NCBI RefSeq assembly: GCF_018343535.1
Contig: NZ_JAGYPF010000001.1
Span: 1,550,001 to 1,614,000 of the forward strand
Origin: Neobacillus rhizophilus
Lineage (GTDB): Bacteria; Bacillota; Bacilli; Bacillales; Cytobacillaceae
Length of the DNA stretch: 64,000 nucleotides
Reading direction: 5' to 3'
The translations under genes were made by a program, and so were the position numbers. The first letter of the stretch is position 1. Every line of letters begins with the position of its first letter. Below the pieces are notes generated by a model. That model made no database searches. It saw only the letters and a program-made list of their open reading frames with translations, and was not told where the DNA came from. This document shows, in pieces, positions 45,451-54,389 of the stretch.

Positions 45451-47304
45451 GTGTGCCAGGCATGGCAACTATCTAGGTGGTGAAAGTCCACTGTGGGGGT
45501 ACACATCAACCAACCACTAAGGAAGCGCAAGGTACTTATCGTGAGGTAAGGGCTGGAGGAAGCGTGGAATAAAATCTTGGCTCGACGAACAGAAATCTGA
45601 TACTAAGGCTTTACAAAGGGATGAGGCTCCAATTCAAGTCAAAGTCCAAAAGATGTGCGTAACTTTGTAGAGTAAATCAGGCGAGTAAAAGAGGAAAGAT
45701 TGTTGTCTTACCCTGGGAGGTCTTGCGGGTGTACAACTAGTACAGTCGAAAAAGGTTAGCCGCAAGAAGTCAGCAGAAGCCATAGTAGTGAAATTAGTTC
45801 ATGAAGGGCTGAACAATTTATAGTGTTTCAACGCCACGAATGCATAAGTGACGTACTCCGAATGTGTTAATGGGGAAAGTATGAGCGTATCTCAAAGGAT
45901 AACCAAAATGGAGCTATCACTTATTACGTGAGAGGAAAGGAGAAACGAGTGTGGAACTTTTAGAACAGATTCTAAGCAATCAAAATATGAATGAAGCCTA
46001 CTTACGTGTCTATAAAAACAAAGGTGCTAGTGGGATTGATGGAATAACAGTCGATGAACTGAAGCGATATCTGAAAGAGAACAAAGATGAGCTACGTCAG
46101 CGCATCAGAACAAGAAAATACCAACCACAAGCTGCCTTAAGAGTGGAAATCCCAAAAGAAAATGGCAAGATGCGCATGTTGGGAATACCAACAGTAGTGG
46201 ATAGAGTAGTTCAACAAGCAATTCATCAAGTTCTCAGTCCGATATTCGAAAAGCAATTCAGCGAATTCAGTTACGGCTTTAGACCAAAAAGAAGCTGTGA
46301 GATGGCTATTATAAAAAGTTTGGAAATTCTGAATGATGGACACGATTGGGTAGTAGACATTGACCTTGAAAGATTCTTCGATACAGTTCATCATGATAAA
46401 CTCATGCGAATTATCGCAAACACAATCGATGATGGTGATGTCATCTCGTTAATCAGAAAATACTTAGTAAGTGGAGTTATGGTAAATGGGAAATATAAAG
46501 AGACTCCCGTCGGGACTCCGCAAGGAGGAAACCTCAGTCCATTATTGAGTAATATTATGTTAAACGAACTAGATAAGGAACTAGAAAGTAGAGGATTGCG
46601 TTTCGTTAGATATGCGGATGACTCCCTAATCTTTGTGAAGAGCGAGCAAGCAGCAAACAGAGTGATGAAATCAATCGTGAGATTTATAGAAGGAAAATTA
46701 GGGTTGATAGTTAATGCAGAAAAGAGTAAAATCTCTCGCCCTAAAGAGTTAAAATTCTTAGGATTTGGATACTACTATGACTTCAAAACTGAGAGATACC
46801 AAGTGAAACCTCACCCAAAGTCATTACAGAAATTTCAAAGAAAGCTACGACAACTTACAAAACGAAACGGGAGCGTCTCTCTAGATTTCAGAATTCTTAA
46901 GCTTAAACAAGTCATTTTTGGATGGGTGAACTACTTTAGAATTGCAAACATGAGAAAAGCAATGACCCAAATAGATATGAAATTACGCTCAAGAATAAGA
47001 GTAATCATTTGGAAACAATGGAAAGTTCCTAGAAAACAAATCAAGTCGCTAATCCAACTAGGTATACCCGAAGAAGAAGCAAAAGGATTAACGTTCTGCC
47101 GGAAAGGTTACCGGTATATCGGGTTATCGAAAGTTGTTCAAAGAGCAATCTCAAACAAAAGACTAAAGCAGAGGGGGATACCCTCTGCTCTTGAACGTTA
47201 CTTAAAAGTACACACTGTAATATAAATTGAAACGCCGTATACGCGATCCGTTCGTACGGTGTTGTGAGAGGGGCGAAAATAAACTGCTTTATTTTCCCTC
47301 TACT
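45451..47304 (+). mobile_element. Class C group II intron
   Basis: About 1.85 kb. The 5' end is GTGTGCC immediately after a terminator T-run, the characteristic insertion site of bacterial class C introns. Domains I-IV precede and contain the maturase gene. Domain V lies at about 47231-47263: AACGCCGTA pairs with TACGGTGTT around an internal bulge, with a CGC triad as in class C. Domain VI follows (AGAGGG...CCCTCT) and the 3' end falls near 47304; the exact base is uncertain by a few positions. It sits between convergent genes and interrupts neither. Confidence 0.88.
45951..47225 (+). CDS. Group II intron reverse transcriptase/maturase
   Basis: 424 residues. RT domain with GKMRMLGIPTVVDRVVQQAI, FSYGFRPKRSC, DIDLERFFDTV, the GTPQGGNLSPLLSNIML block, and catalytic RYADDSLIF (~225). 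The X/maturase domain follows (FGWVNYFRIANMRK). No C-terminal HNH endonuclease, as expected for class C. GTG start with AAAGGAG eight bases upstream. It looks intact, so the intron may be active. It assists splicing and retrohoming of its host intron. Confidence 0.93.
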   Translation: MELLEQILSNQNMNEAYLRVYKNKGASGIDGITVDELKRYLKENKDELRQRIRTRKYQPQAALRVEIPKENGKMRMLGIPTVVDRVVQQAIHQVLSPIFEKQFSEFSYGFRPKRSCEMAIIKSLEILNDGHDWVVDIDLERFFDTVHHDKLMRIIANTIDDGDVISLIRKYLVSGVMVNGKYKETPVGTPQGGNLSPLLSNIMLNELDKELESRGLRFVRYADDSLIFVKSEQAANRVMKSIVRFIEGKLGLIVNAEKSKISRPKELKFLGFGYYYDFKTERYQVKPHPKSLQKFQRKLRQLTKRNGSVSLDFRILKLKQVIFGWVNYFRIANMRKAMTQIDMKLRSRIRVIIWKQWKVPRKQIKSLIQLGIPEEEAKGLTFCRKGYRYIGLSKVVQRAISNKRLKQRGIPSALERYLKVHTVI

Positions 47305-47319
47305 CGATTATTTATCTTC

Positions 47320-48732
47320 CTATTCCATCCAGTTTGTATGGAATACTCCCTCTTTATCAACACGTTGATAAGTGTGAGCACCAAAGTAGTCCCGTTGTGC
47401 CTGTAATAGATTCGCAGGAAGTGTTTCCGTACGGTAGCTGTCATAGTAAGCAATTGCGCTTGCAAACGATGGTACCGGAATACCGCGTTCAATTGCCAAG
47501 GATAGCACTTGACGTAGTGATTGCTGATAGCCTTCAACAATTTCCTTAAAGTAAGGATCAAGTAAAAGGTTCGCTAATGCTGGGTCACGATCGTAAGCGT
47601 CTTTAATTTTTTGCAGGAATTGGGCACGAATGATACAGCCGCCGCGGAAAATCATCGCGATATCGCCGTAACGAAGGTTCCAATCGTACTCTTCAGATGC
47701 TGCACGCATTTGCGCGAAGCCTTGAGCGTAAGAGCAAATTTTACTCATGTATAATGCCTTGCGAACCGCTTCAATCAACTCTTCTTTATTGCCCTCAAAT
47801 GGTTTTGCCTCTGGTCCATTCAACACTTTACTTGCCTTTACACGTTCTTCTTTCATTGCTGAAATAAAGCGCGCAAATACAGATTCAGTAATAAGCGGAA
47901 GCGGTACACCTAAATCTAAAGCGTTTTGGCTTGTCCATTTACCGGTACCTTTTTGGCCGGCAGTATCCATGATGACATCAACCATTGGCTTTCCAGTTTC
48001 TTCATCCACTTTTGTAAAAATGTCAGCGGTAATTTCAATTAAATAACTGTCTAGTTCGCCTTTATTCCACTCGGCAAATACTTGATGAAGCTCCTCTGCA
48101 TTTAAACCAAGGACATTCTTAAGGATAAAGTATGCTTCACAAATTAGCTGCATATCGCCGTACTCGATGCCATTATGAACCATTTTCACATAGTGTCCAG
48201 CACCATTTGGACCGATATACGTACAGCATGGGTCACCTTCCACTTTTGCAGAGATAGCTTCTAAAATCGGTTTGACAAGCTCATAAGCTTCCTGTTTACC
48301 GCCAGGCATAATCGAAGGTCCTTTTAATGCGCCTTCTTCCCCGCCGGATACGCCAGTTCCGATAAAATGGTATCCTGCTGTTGCTAGTTCCTTATTCCGT
48401 CTGATGGTGTCCTGGAAGAAGGTATTTCCGCCATCGATAAGAATATCGCCTTCCTCAAGATATGGCTTTAAAGAGTCAATTGTGGCATCGGTAGCAGTAC
48501 CTGCTTTAACCATTAATAAAATTTTGCGAGGCTTTTCTAAAGAGTTAACAAATTCCTCGACAGTGCGGGCACCAACAAAGTTTTTACCCTCTGCTTCATT
48601 TTTCAAAAATTCCTCTGTTTTTTCGTAGGATCTGTTAAAGACTGCAACAGAATAACCTCTGCTTTCAATATTTAAAGCAAGATTTTTCCCCATTACAGCT
48701 AATCCAACTACACCAATTTGTTGCTTTGACAT
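47320..48732 (-). CDS. gnd: 6-phosphogluconate dehydrogenase, decarboxylating
   Basis: 470 residues. NADP-binding [20 protein letters not shown] (the AVMG variant, NRSYEKT after strand 2), substrate motif [19 protein letters not shown], and catalytic [13 protein letters not shown] (Lys ~185). It oxidises 6-phosphogluconate to ribulose 5-phosphate and CO2. It follows uxaC by 104 bp with no terminator seen between, so co-transcription with a hexuronate isomerase is likely; this placement is unusual and supports a gluconate-entering route. Confidence 0.94.
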   Translation of the reverse strand: MSKQQIGVVGLAVMGKNLALNIESRGYSVAVFNRSYEKTEEFLKNEAEGKNFVGARTVEEFVNSLEKPRKILLMVKAGTATDATIDSLKPYLEEGDILIDGGNTFFQDTIRRNKELATAGYHFIGTGVSGGEEGALKGPSIMPGGKQEAYELVKPILEAISAKVEGDPCCTYIGPNGAGHYVKMVHNGIEYGDMQLICEAYFILKNVLGLNAEELHQVFAEWNKGELDSYLIEITADIFTKVDEETGKPMVDVIMDTAGQKGTGKWTSQNALDLGVPLPLITESVFARFISAMKEERVKASKVLNGPEAKPFEGNKEELIEAVRKALYMSKICSYAQGFAQMRAASEEYDWNLRYGDIAMIFRGGCIIRAQFLQKIKDAYDRDPALANLLLDPYFKEIVEGYQQSLRQVLSLAIERGIPVPSFASAIAYYDSYRTETLPANLLQAQRDYFGAHTYQRVDKEGVFHTNWME

Positions 48733-48836
48733 ATTACAATCTCCCTCCGTTTATCGGTTTGGGCTCGTGGGCACCATTAATATACCATTCATAATAGCGG
48801 TTTAAGTAAAGAACATCAAGAAAGGCATTTTCTAAC

Positions 48837-50240
48837 TTATCGCTGTAAGAAATACTTTTCTGCATTGTGATAGCCAATATTTCTAACCATTTGCTCCATG
48901 AACTCCTGATTATTTGGCGCTAAGCCTCTTTCCACCCATTCTCCAAGAATGTTGCAGAGGATTCGACGGAAATAATCATGCCTTGCGTAAGATAGGAAAC
49001 TGCGGGAATCTGTTAGCATACCAATAAAGTGGCTTAATAGCCCAACGTTTGCGAGATCCTTCATTTGTCTTTCCATTCCATCGATATGATCGAGGAACCA
49101 CCATCCTGAACCAAATTGAACCTTACCCGGGATACCCTCTTCATAAAAATTACCCATCATGCCAGCAAGAACAACATTATCCTTCTGATTTAGATTAAAC
49201 AATACTGTTCTTGGCAATGCATTCTGTACGTCAAGAGCATCAAGAAAGCGGGAAATGCCTTCAGCAAAATTGGTTTCACCGACAGAATCAAAACCTGTAT
49301 CAGGACCAAGCAGATTTTTCATTTTCGTATTATTGCTGCGCATGGCGCCCATATGAAGCTGCATGACCCATTGTTTTTCCGCATACATTTTTCCAAGCTC
49401 CGTCAATAGGAACGCTCTATATAGAGTGATTTCTTCTTCATTAAGCTCTTCACCGTTGAACCGCTTATCAAAAATTGGTGAAATCTCTTCTTTTGTCGTT
49501 TGAACATATTCCATTTTTTGAATATCATGGTCAGATGCCCGGCCGCCATTTTCATGGAAGAAATCAACCCGCTGTTTTAATGCTTGTAAAAAAGAATCTA
49601 AAGAGTCCACCTTGATCCCGGATACTTCAGATAAACTTTCAAGCCAAGTTTTAAAGGTTGGACGCTCAATGAAAAGCGCACCGTCAGGACGGAAAGTAGG
49701 CGCAATAATGGCCTTAAACGTTTCATCCTTCTTCAACAATTGGTGGTATTCAAGAGTTGAAACTGGGTCATCAGTAGTACCGATAAATTTTACATTAGAT
49801 CGTTCAATGAAAGCTCTTGGCATGAATTCCGGCTTCTCGAGTTTTTCATTGCACTCGTCAAAAATTTCACGTGCGGTTTCCGGACTAAGAACCTTCTCGA
49901 TTCCAAAAAACATTTTTAATTCCATATGTGTCCAATGATAAAGCGGGTTGCCAATTAAATGAGGCACTGTTTCCGCCCATGCAGCAAACTTCTCCCAGTC
50001 ATCAGCGTCGCCGGTAATGAATCTTTCGCCAATACCATGCATACGCATTGCCCGCCATTTATAATGGTCGCCGCCAAGCCAAACCTCCGTAATACTACGA
50101 TAAGGTTTGTTTTCCCAAACCTCTTGGGGATTTAAATGGCAGTGAAAGTCAAAAATCGGCAATCCCTGTGCGGCAGTTTCATAAAGTCCCTTAGCTGTTT
50201 CGGTATTTAATAAGAAATGATTATCTAAAAAAGCTTTCAT
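48837..50240 (-). CDS. uxaC: Uronate isomerase, copy 1 (ROK regulon)
   Basis: 467 residues from the ATG at 50240 (GGGAGGG, six bases); a longer frame to 50312 would swallow the cre-like box. Amidohydrolase-fold enzyme with DFHCHLNPQEVWENK (metal histidines), GGDHYKWRAMR, FIGMLTDSRSFLSYARHDYFRRI. It isomerises D-glucuronate to D-fructuronate and D-galacturonate to D-tagaturonate. A second copy lies at 61883-63289 under a different operator. It forms a likely two-gene unit with gnd and is divergent from the ROK regulator. Confidence 0.93.
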   Translation of the reverse strand: MKAFLDNHFLLNTETAKGLYETAAQGLPIFDFHCHLNPQEVWENKPYRSITEVWLGGDHYKWRAMRMHGIGERFITGDADDWEKFAAWAETVPHLIGNPLYHWTHMELKMFFGIEKVLSPETAREIFDECNEKLEKPEFMPRAFIERSNVKFIGTTDDPVSTLEYHQLLKKDETFKAIIAPTFRPDGALFIERPTFKTWLESLSEVSGIKVDSLDSFLQALKQRVDFFHENGGRASDHDIQKMEYVQTTKEEISPIFDKRFNGEELNEEEITLYRAFLLTELGKMYAEKQWVMQLHMGAMRSNNTKMKNLLGPDTGFDSVGETNFAEGISRFLDALDVQNALPRTVLFNLNQKDNVVLAGMMGNFYEEGIPGKVQFGSGWWFLDHIDGMERQMKDLANVGLLSHFIGMLTDSRSFLSYARHDYFRRILCNILGEWVERGLAPNNQEFMEQMVRNIGYHNAEKYFLQR

Positions 50241-50270
50241 TCTATTCCCTCCCAATAGTAAAGCTTTAGC

Positions 50271-50284
50271 TGTAAACCCTTTCA
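50271..50284 (-). promoter_or_regulatory. cre-like box of uxaC copy 1
   Basis: TGTAAACCCTTTCA, 31 bp before the ATG; same CC-centred variant as at 40678 and 53250. Confidence 0.45.
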
Positions 50285-50326
50285 ATTGTGCTAAAAAATT
50301 TAAAAAATACATATAGTTTAATTTGA

Positions 50327-50344
50327 TTTGTTTATTAAACTAAT
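50327..50344. promoter_or_regulatory. ROK-type operator 2 (uxaC / ROK gene intergenic)
   Basis: TTTGTTTATTAAACTAAT with perfect inner palindrome GTTTATTAAAC, lying between the divergent uxaC and regulator genes, so autoregulation is possible. Confidence 0.78.
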
Positions 50345-50474
50345 TAAATACAAGTATAAATTATCACGTTTATCTAAATTCGTCAATGAAGGAAATCAAT
50401 AATATGTTTTTCCGCCATTTAATAATTTGATATAATAGAAATGCTTATAAAAGTGTATAAAATGGAGGAAATCA

Positions 50475-51659
50475 ATGATTACCGGTGATGCGGCATATAT
50501 AAAAAAAATAAATCGTTCCTTAATCATTAAGGAAATTGTAAAAGCAGGAATGATTTCCCGCGCAGATATATCCAAGGTTACTGACCTGACGAGAGCTACC
50601 ATCTCCGCCCAGGTTGCTGACCTTTTGGATGAAGGACTGATTATTGAGACACAGCTAGAGCATTTTTCTGTCGGAAGAAAGCCGATTATGCTTTCATTAA
50701 ACAGCAAGGCAGGCTATGCCCTTGGGATCGACCTTGATTATGGTCAAATATCTTTTACCTTATCAGACCTGCTAGGTCATCCTGCTACATCTACTATTAT
50801 TAAAATAAATACAAAAGACTATGCAGAGATTCTTCTTATATTAGTTGAACAAATAAAAAAATTTAAAGCAGAATACACTGAAAGCCTCTACGGTATTGTC
50901 GGAATTGTCATTGCCATCCATGGCCTTGTTGGAAAGGACGAAGTGGTTCATTTTGTACCACGGCTTGGATGGGAGGATATTCATTTAAAAACCGATCTTG
51001 AAAATGAAATTGATATCGATGTTTATCTTGAGAACAATGCCAACCTAAGCTCTTTTGCAGAACGGGTATTTTTCCACCATGAAACAGATAACCTGCTCTG
51101 TGCCACTCTCTATTCTGGAATTGGAATGGGAATGATGATGAAAGATGACTTTTTCCGCGGGCATGACGGCTATGCTGGTGAGATTGGCCATATGATTGTT
51201 GTCCCAGAAGGCAGGCCATGCAACTGCGGCAATAAAGGATGCTGGGAGAAATACTCTTCTGAATCAAGTGTATTCGAGTATCTGTCTGAAAAAAGACAAA
51301 TGAAAAACCTTACCTATGAGGATATTCAAAAATGGCTTGATGAAGGTGACCAGGAAGTACACGAGCTGCTGGAACAGTTACTCTACTATCTCTCCATCGG
51401 CTTAAATAATATGATTAATATTTACAATCCTGATGTCCTTGTGCTAGACAGTGAACTTCTAAGGATGTATCCGGATGCTCTTGATAAAATTAAGCAAAAT
51501 TTACATTCGTCCATTTGTCATTACCGTGAGTTATCCATATCTTCAATTGGGAAAAAGTCTTGCGTATTAGGTGCATGTGCCCTTGCGATTAAACATTTCC
51601 TTAGTGTTCCGATGTTGAATTTACCATTTGAACAGCAGGATAATGAAACCGTTTCCTAA
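50475..51659 (+). CDS. ROK family transcriptional regulator
   Basis: 394 residues: N-terminal winged HTH (NRSLIIKEIVKAGMISRADISKVTDLTRATISAQV), then a ROK sugar-kinase-like domain with the zinc cysteine cluster CNCGNKGCWEKYSSES (~255) and EIGHMIVVPEG. XylR/NagC-type repressors bind operators of the TTTGTT...AAC kind found here. The ATP-binding and catalytic kinase residues are degenerate, as in regulators. GGAGGAA site before ATG. It probably governs the four operators at 40731, 42371, 50327 and 53317. Confidence 0.88.
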   Translation: MITGDAAYIKKINRSLIIKEIVKAGMISRADISKVTDLTRATISAQVADLLDEGLIIETQLEHFSVGRKPIMLSLNSKAGYALGIDLDYGQISFTLSDLLGHPATSTIIKINTKDYAEILLILVEQIKKFKAEYTESLYGIVGIVIAIHGLVGKDEVVHFVPRLGWEDIHLKTDLENEIDIDVYLENNANLSSFAERVFFHHETDNLLCATLYSGIGMGMMMKDDFFRGHDGYAGEIGHMIVVPEGRPCNCGNKGCWEKYSSESSVFEYLSEKRQMKNLTYEDIQKWLDEGDQEVHELLEQLLYYLSIGLNNMINIYNPDVLVLDSELLRMYPDALDKIKQNLHSSICHYRELSISSIGKKSCVLGACALAIKHFLSVPMLNLPFEQQDNETVS

Positions 51660-51669
51660 AAATGAGATG

Positions 51670-51701
51670 ATTGTCGAGAAAGTATTTTTCTCGGCAATTT
51701 T
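51670..51701 (+). terminator. Terminator of the ROK regulator gene
   Basis: ATTGTCGAGAAA / TTTCTCGGCAAT hairpin followed by TTTTTG. Confidence 0.82.
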
Positions 51702-51767
51702 TGTTTCTGCTAATAGGTCTCCTGTTTAAAAGCCTTTCACGTTAAAAAAGGGTATTGTTTTTTGCAC

Positions 51768-51805
51768 AAAAAAAAGAAGATAGCTAAGTTCCCTTAACTA
51801 TCTTC
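51768..51805 (-). terminator. Terminator of the GPH symporter gene
   Basis: GAAGATAG / CTATCTTC stem with extended pairing and a run of eight T on the minus strand. Confidence 0.85.
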
Positions 51806-51816
51806 CATCATTCATA

Positions 51817-53223
51817 TTAAGAAGCTTTTCTCTTTTCAGCTAAATCAATAGCAAGCTGTTGTGTCTTTTTCTTATTTAATGGATAAAGGAATACAAGAAT
51901 TAAGAAAATCAAGATTAGGATAACTGCCGGAACCAATGTACCGAGTGTATGAATTCCACTCAATGTTTCCTGTGTTTGCGCCTTAAGAGTAGCGTTATAT
52001 CCAACTGATGCAATCGCAAATCCGCCAATACCACCGGCAATAGCCTGACCGACCTTACGGGCAAAGGAATAGATCGAGTAAACAGTTCCATCTTCACGCA
52101 ATCCTGTCAGGTATTCATGATAATCGATAACGTCAGTCACAAACGCCCAAACAACTAAGTTAAACAATCCATACCCAAACATGGCAATCGCTAAAATTCC
52201 AATAAATTGGTTTGCATTTAGGTTTGGAAGCAGGTATAAAACTCCATATACAACTGCAGCAAGTAACAAGCCAGCAGCGGCAACTTCTTTTTTCCCGAAT
52301 TTAGATACTAATGGCTTAACCATTGGCATTCCAACAAATACTGCAACGGATTGAAGAAGCCCAACCATACTCAATGCTTTTGCATTGCCAAAGTAATCTT
52401 TAAATAAATATACGTTTACTGTACCAATTAACATAAAGGTAATCATAAATGCCAAGGATGCGATAAGGATCCATAACAATGGTTTATTTTTCGCAAGACC
52501 TTTTAATGTCTGCCCTAAATTCATTTTTTCCTGTTTTGTTTCAGTCATTGTAATACGTTCTACTGACATTTTGTAGCAGGCCATATAACAAGCAATGGCA
52601 AGCACACCAAAAATAATGGCCCCTAATAAAAAGTGATTGGCATCAGCCTTATTATTGACAAACAGAATCATTGGGCCAACTACGTTAATGATTAAACCAG
52701 CCAAGTTTGCTCCTAATGTTCTCCAACTTGATAAAGATGTACGTTCAACCGGATCACTTGTAACAACGGAAGCCATTGAACCATATGGAATATTAACCGT
52801 ACTATATAATGTTCCCCATAAAATATATGTTACAAAGGCATATGCTTCATAAAATCCTGTTGACATTCCCGGAATGTGTACAAACATTAACACACCAGTG
52901 ATGACAAGCGGAAATGACATTCTGAAAATCCATGGTCTGAATTTGCCGTTTTTCCCTGCTTTTCTTGTGTCAATAAAACGTCCCCAAGAAACATCGGCTA
53001 CGGCATCCCATAGGCGCGCAACTAAGAAAAGGGTTCCTACGAATGCAGGATTAAGACCATAAACATCTGTGTAATAGACCATTAAGAAAGATGCTACTAA
53101 AATAAAGAAGAAATCGTTTCCAAAATCACCAAACAAATAACCTAATTTATCTCTCATTCCAAAAGGACGAACTGCTGCTTTTTCTACAAATTCTGGTGCT
53201 TTCACTTTGGCACTTTGAGCCAT
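51817..53223 (-). CDS. GPH-family (glycoside-pentoside-hexuronide) cation symporter
   Basis: 468 residues, twelve helices. GYLFGDFGNDFFFILVASFL at the N-terminus, LWDAVADVSWGRFIDT after helix 2 and TDVIDYHEYLTGLREDGTVYS are GPH signatures. It imports a hexuronide or uronate with H+ or Na+. ATG at 53223 has GGAGGGAAG upstream; a frame to 53238 adds five residues. The ROK operator 94 bp upstream ties it to uxaC and the larA-homologue operon, giving the module its likely transporter. Confidence 0.88.
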   Translation of the reverse strand: MAQSAKVKAPEFVEKAAVRPFGMRDKLGYLFGDFGNDFFFILVASFLMVYYTDVYGLNPAFVGTLFLVARLWDAVADVSWGRFIDTRKAGKNGKFRPWIFRMSFPLVITGVLMFVHIPGMSTGFYEAYAFVTYILWGTLYSTVNIPYGSMASVVTSDPVERTSLSSWRTLGANLAGLIINVVGPMILFVNNKADANHFLLGAIIFGVLAIACYMACYKMSVERITMTETKQEKMNLGQTLKGLAKNKPLLWILIASLAFMITFMLIGTVNVYLFKDYFGNAKALSMVGLLQSVAVFVGMPMVKPLVSKFGKKEVAAAGLLLAAVVYGVLYLLPNLNANQFIGILAIAMFGYGLFNLVVWAFVTDVIDYHEYLTGLREDGTVYSIYSFARKVGQAIAGGIGGFAIASVGYNATLKAQTQETLSGIHTLGTLVPAVILILIFLILVFLYPLNKKKTQQLAIDLAEKRKAS

Positions 53224-53249
53224 GTTTCTTCCCTCCATAGTCCTTTATT

Positions 53250-53263
53250 TGTAATCCTTTTCA
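53250..53263 (-). promoter_or_regulatory. cre-like box of the GPH symporter
   Basis: TGTAATCCTTTTCA, 27 bp before the ATG; CC-centred variant shared with 40678 and 50271. Confidence 0.45.
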
Positions 53264-53316
53264 TAAATGTTTAAAAATATTTAGTTCATCTCGAGATTGG
53301 TTTATCCTTCCATTAA

Positions 53317-53337
53317 TTTGTTTAATGAACTAACAAA
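53317..53337 (-). promoter_or_regulatory. ROK-type operator 3 (GPH symporter)
   Basis: Core TTTGTTTAATGAACTAAC followed by AAA; matches the shared motif at all conserved positions. Confidence 0.75.
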
Positions 53338-53391
53338 ATAATTTCTGTATAAGTAGAATATCACCCTCGACTTTTTTCGTCAATAACTTTA

Positions 53392-53405
53392 TGTAAGCGT
53401 TATAA
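53392..53405 (-). promoter_or_regulatory. Possible cre box
   Basis: TGTAAGCGTTATAA matches cre with one mismatch, about 170 bp upstream of the GPH start and 160 bp upstream of the azoreductase start. Confidence 0.45.
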
Positions 53406-53449
53406 CAAAAAAATGTTTCCAATTCATAACTGCTGAAAACTATAATAGA

Positions 53450-53483
53450 CACCTAATGTTCAAGAACTTCACCTATTGTTCAA
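53450..53483 (+). promoter_or_regulatory. 20-bp direct repeat upstream of the azoreductase gene
   Basis: CACCTAATGTTCAA at 53450 and CACCTATTGTTCAA at 53470, two helical turns apart, ending 21 bp before a TATAAT (53505-53510). Typical of a dimeric or tandem-binding activator or repressor overlapping the -35. Confidence 0.6.
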
Positions 53484-53550
53484 AATTGAGCAAAGTAAAT
53501 TCCTTATAATAGAAGTAATGAAATCATTTAAACAGATGGGTTGTGTGTTG

Positions 53551-54216
53551 ATGGAGAAATTACTTTATATTACCGCAAATCCAAAGGGTCTTGAAAAATC
53601 AAAAGGGTTGCAAATTGGAGAGGCCTTTCTCGAATCCTTTTTGAAGGAAAGGCCGGATGTAGAAATTAAGAGAATGGATTTGTTCCAATTAGATTTTGTC
53701 CAAATGGATGCTGATTTAGTGTTTGCACGCGGGAAATTAGCAGGATATGGCTATACAATGGACCAGCTTTCAGAGACCGAAAGGGAAAAAATCCTCAAAA
53801 TGCACGCTCTTGCAGATGAATTTATTGGATTTGACTACTATGTCTTTGTTTCGCCATTATGGAATTTAAATTCACCGGCGGTCTTAAAAGCATTCCTCGA
53901 TAATCTGTTTATTGCGGGAAAAACCTTCACCCATACTCCTAACGGACCAAAAGGATTATTATCAGGGAAAAAGGCGATTCACATTCAAACCCGTGGCGGC
54001 CAATATACAGGTTCCCCTATTCAGGAATTAGAATCTGGAGATCGTTATTTAAAAATTGCTCTTAATTTCCTAGGGATTGAAGTCATGGATAGTGTCATTG
54101 TTGAGGGCTTGGACCTTTATCCGCAAAAAGTCCCGGAAATTGTTGCCGCTGCCAAAGAAAAAGCTCGTATAGCCTCGAAGGAACTAGCTGGTATTCCCCT
54201 GCCTGTCATCCTATAA
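53551..54216 (+). CDS. azoR: FMN-dependent NADH-azoreductase/quinone reductase
   Basis: 221 residues. Flavodoxin-like fold with SKGLQIGEAFLESF after the first strand, FVSPLWNLNSPAVLKAFLDN and IHIQTRGGQYTG (FMN and dimer contacts). It reduces quinones and azo compounds by two electrons, typically in response to electrophile stress. ATG at 53551 is chosen although its ribosome site is weak; earlier ATGs at 53476 and 53518 precede or crowd the TATAAT at 53505, so they are unlikely. Confidence 0.88.
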   Translation: MEKLLYITANPKGLEKSKGLQIGEAFLESFLKERPDVEIKRMDLFQLDFVQMDADLVFARGKLAGYGYTMDQLSETEREKILKMHALADEFIGFDYYVFVSPLWNLNSPAVLKAFLDNLFIAGKTFTHTPNGPKGLLSGKKAIHIQTRGGQYTGSPIQELESGDRYLKIALNFLGIEVMDSVIVEGLDLYPQKVPEIVAAAKEKARIASKELAGIPLPVIL

Positions 54217-54220
54217 AAAA

Positions 54221-54254
54221 AATGGCTTCCCTTCTATTGGGAAGCTATTTTTGT
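54221..54254 (+). terminator. Terminator of azoR
   Basis: AATGGCTTCCC / GGGAAGCTATT hairpin followed by TTTTG. Confidence 0.82.
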
Positions 54255-54389
54255 ATAAAAATTTCCCGGAAAATGTCGGAGGCTTATTGCTTATTTCTTT
54301 GTTTTTTGTCGAAATTTCCCTTATTGTAGTATAATCGGATTATAGGAACGAACCACTCCTGACCAAAAGAACACACCGGAGATATATGA

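Noticed and set aside
45009..45530. 173-codon minus-strand frame opposite the Gly/His/Tyr gene
   Set aside because: It is the antisense shadow of the DNA repeats and runs across the terminator and intron boundary; no ribosome site.
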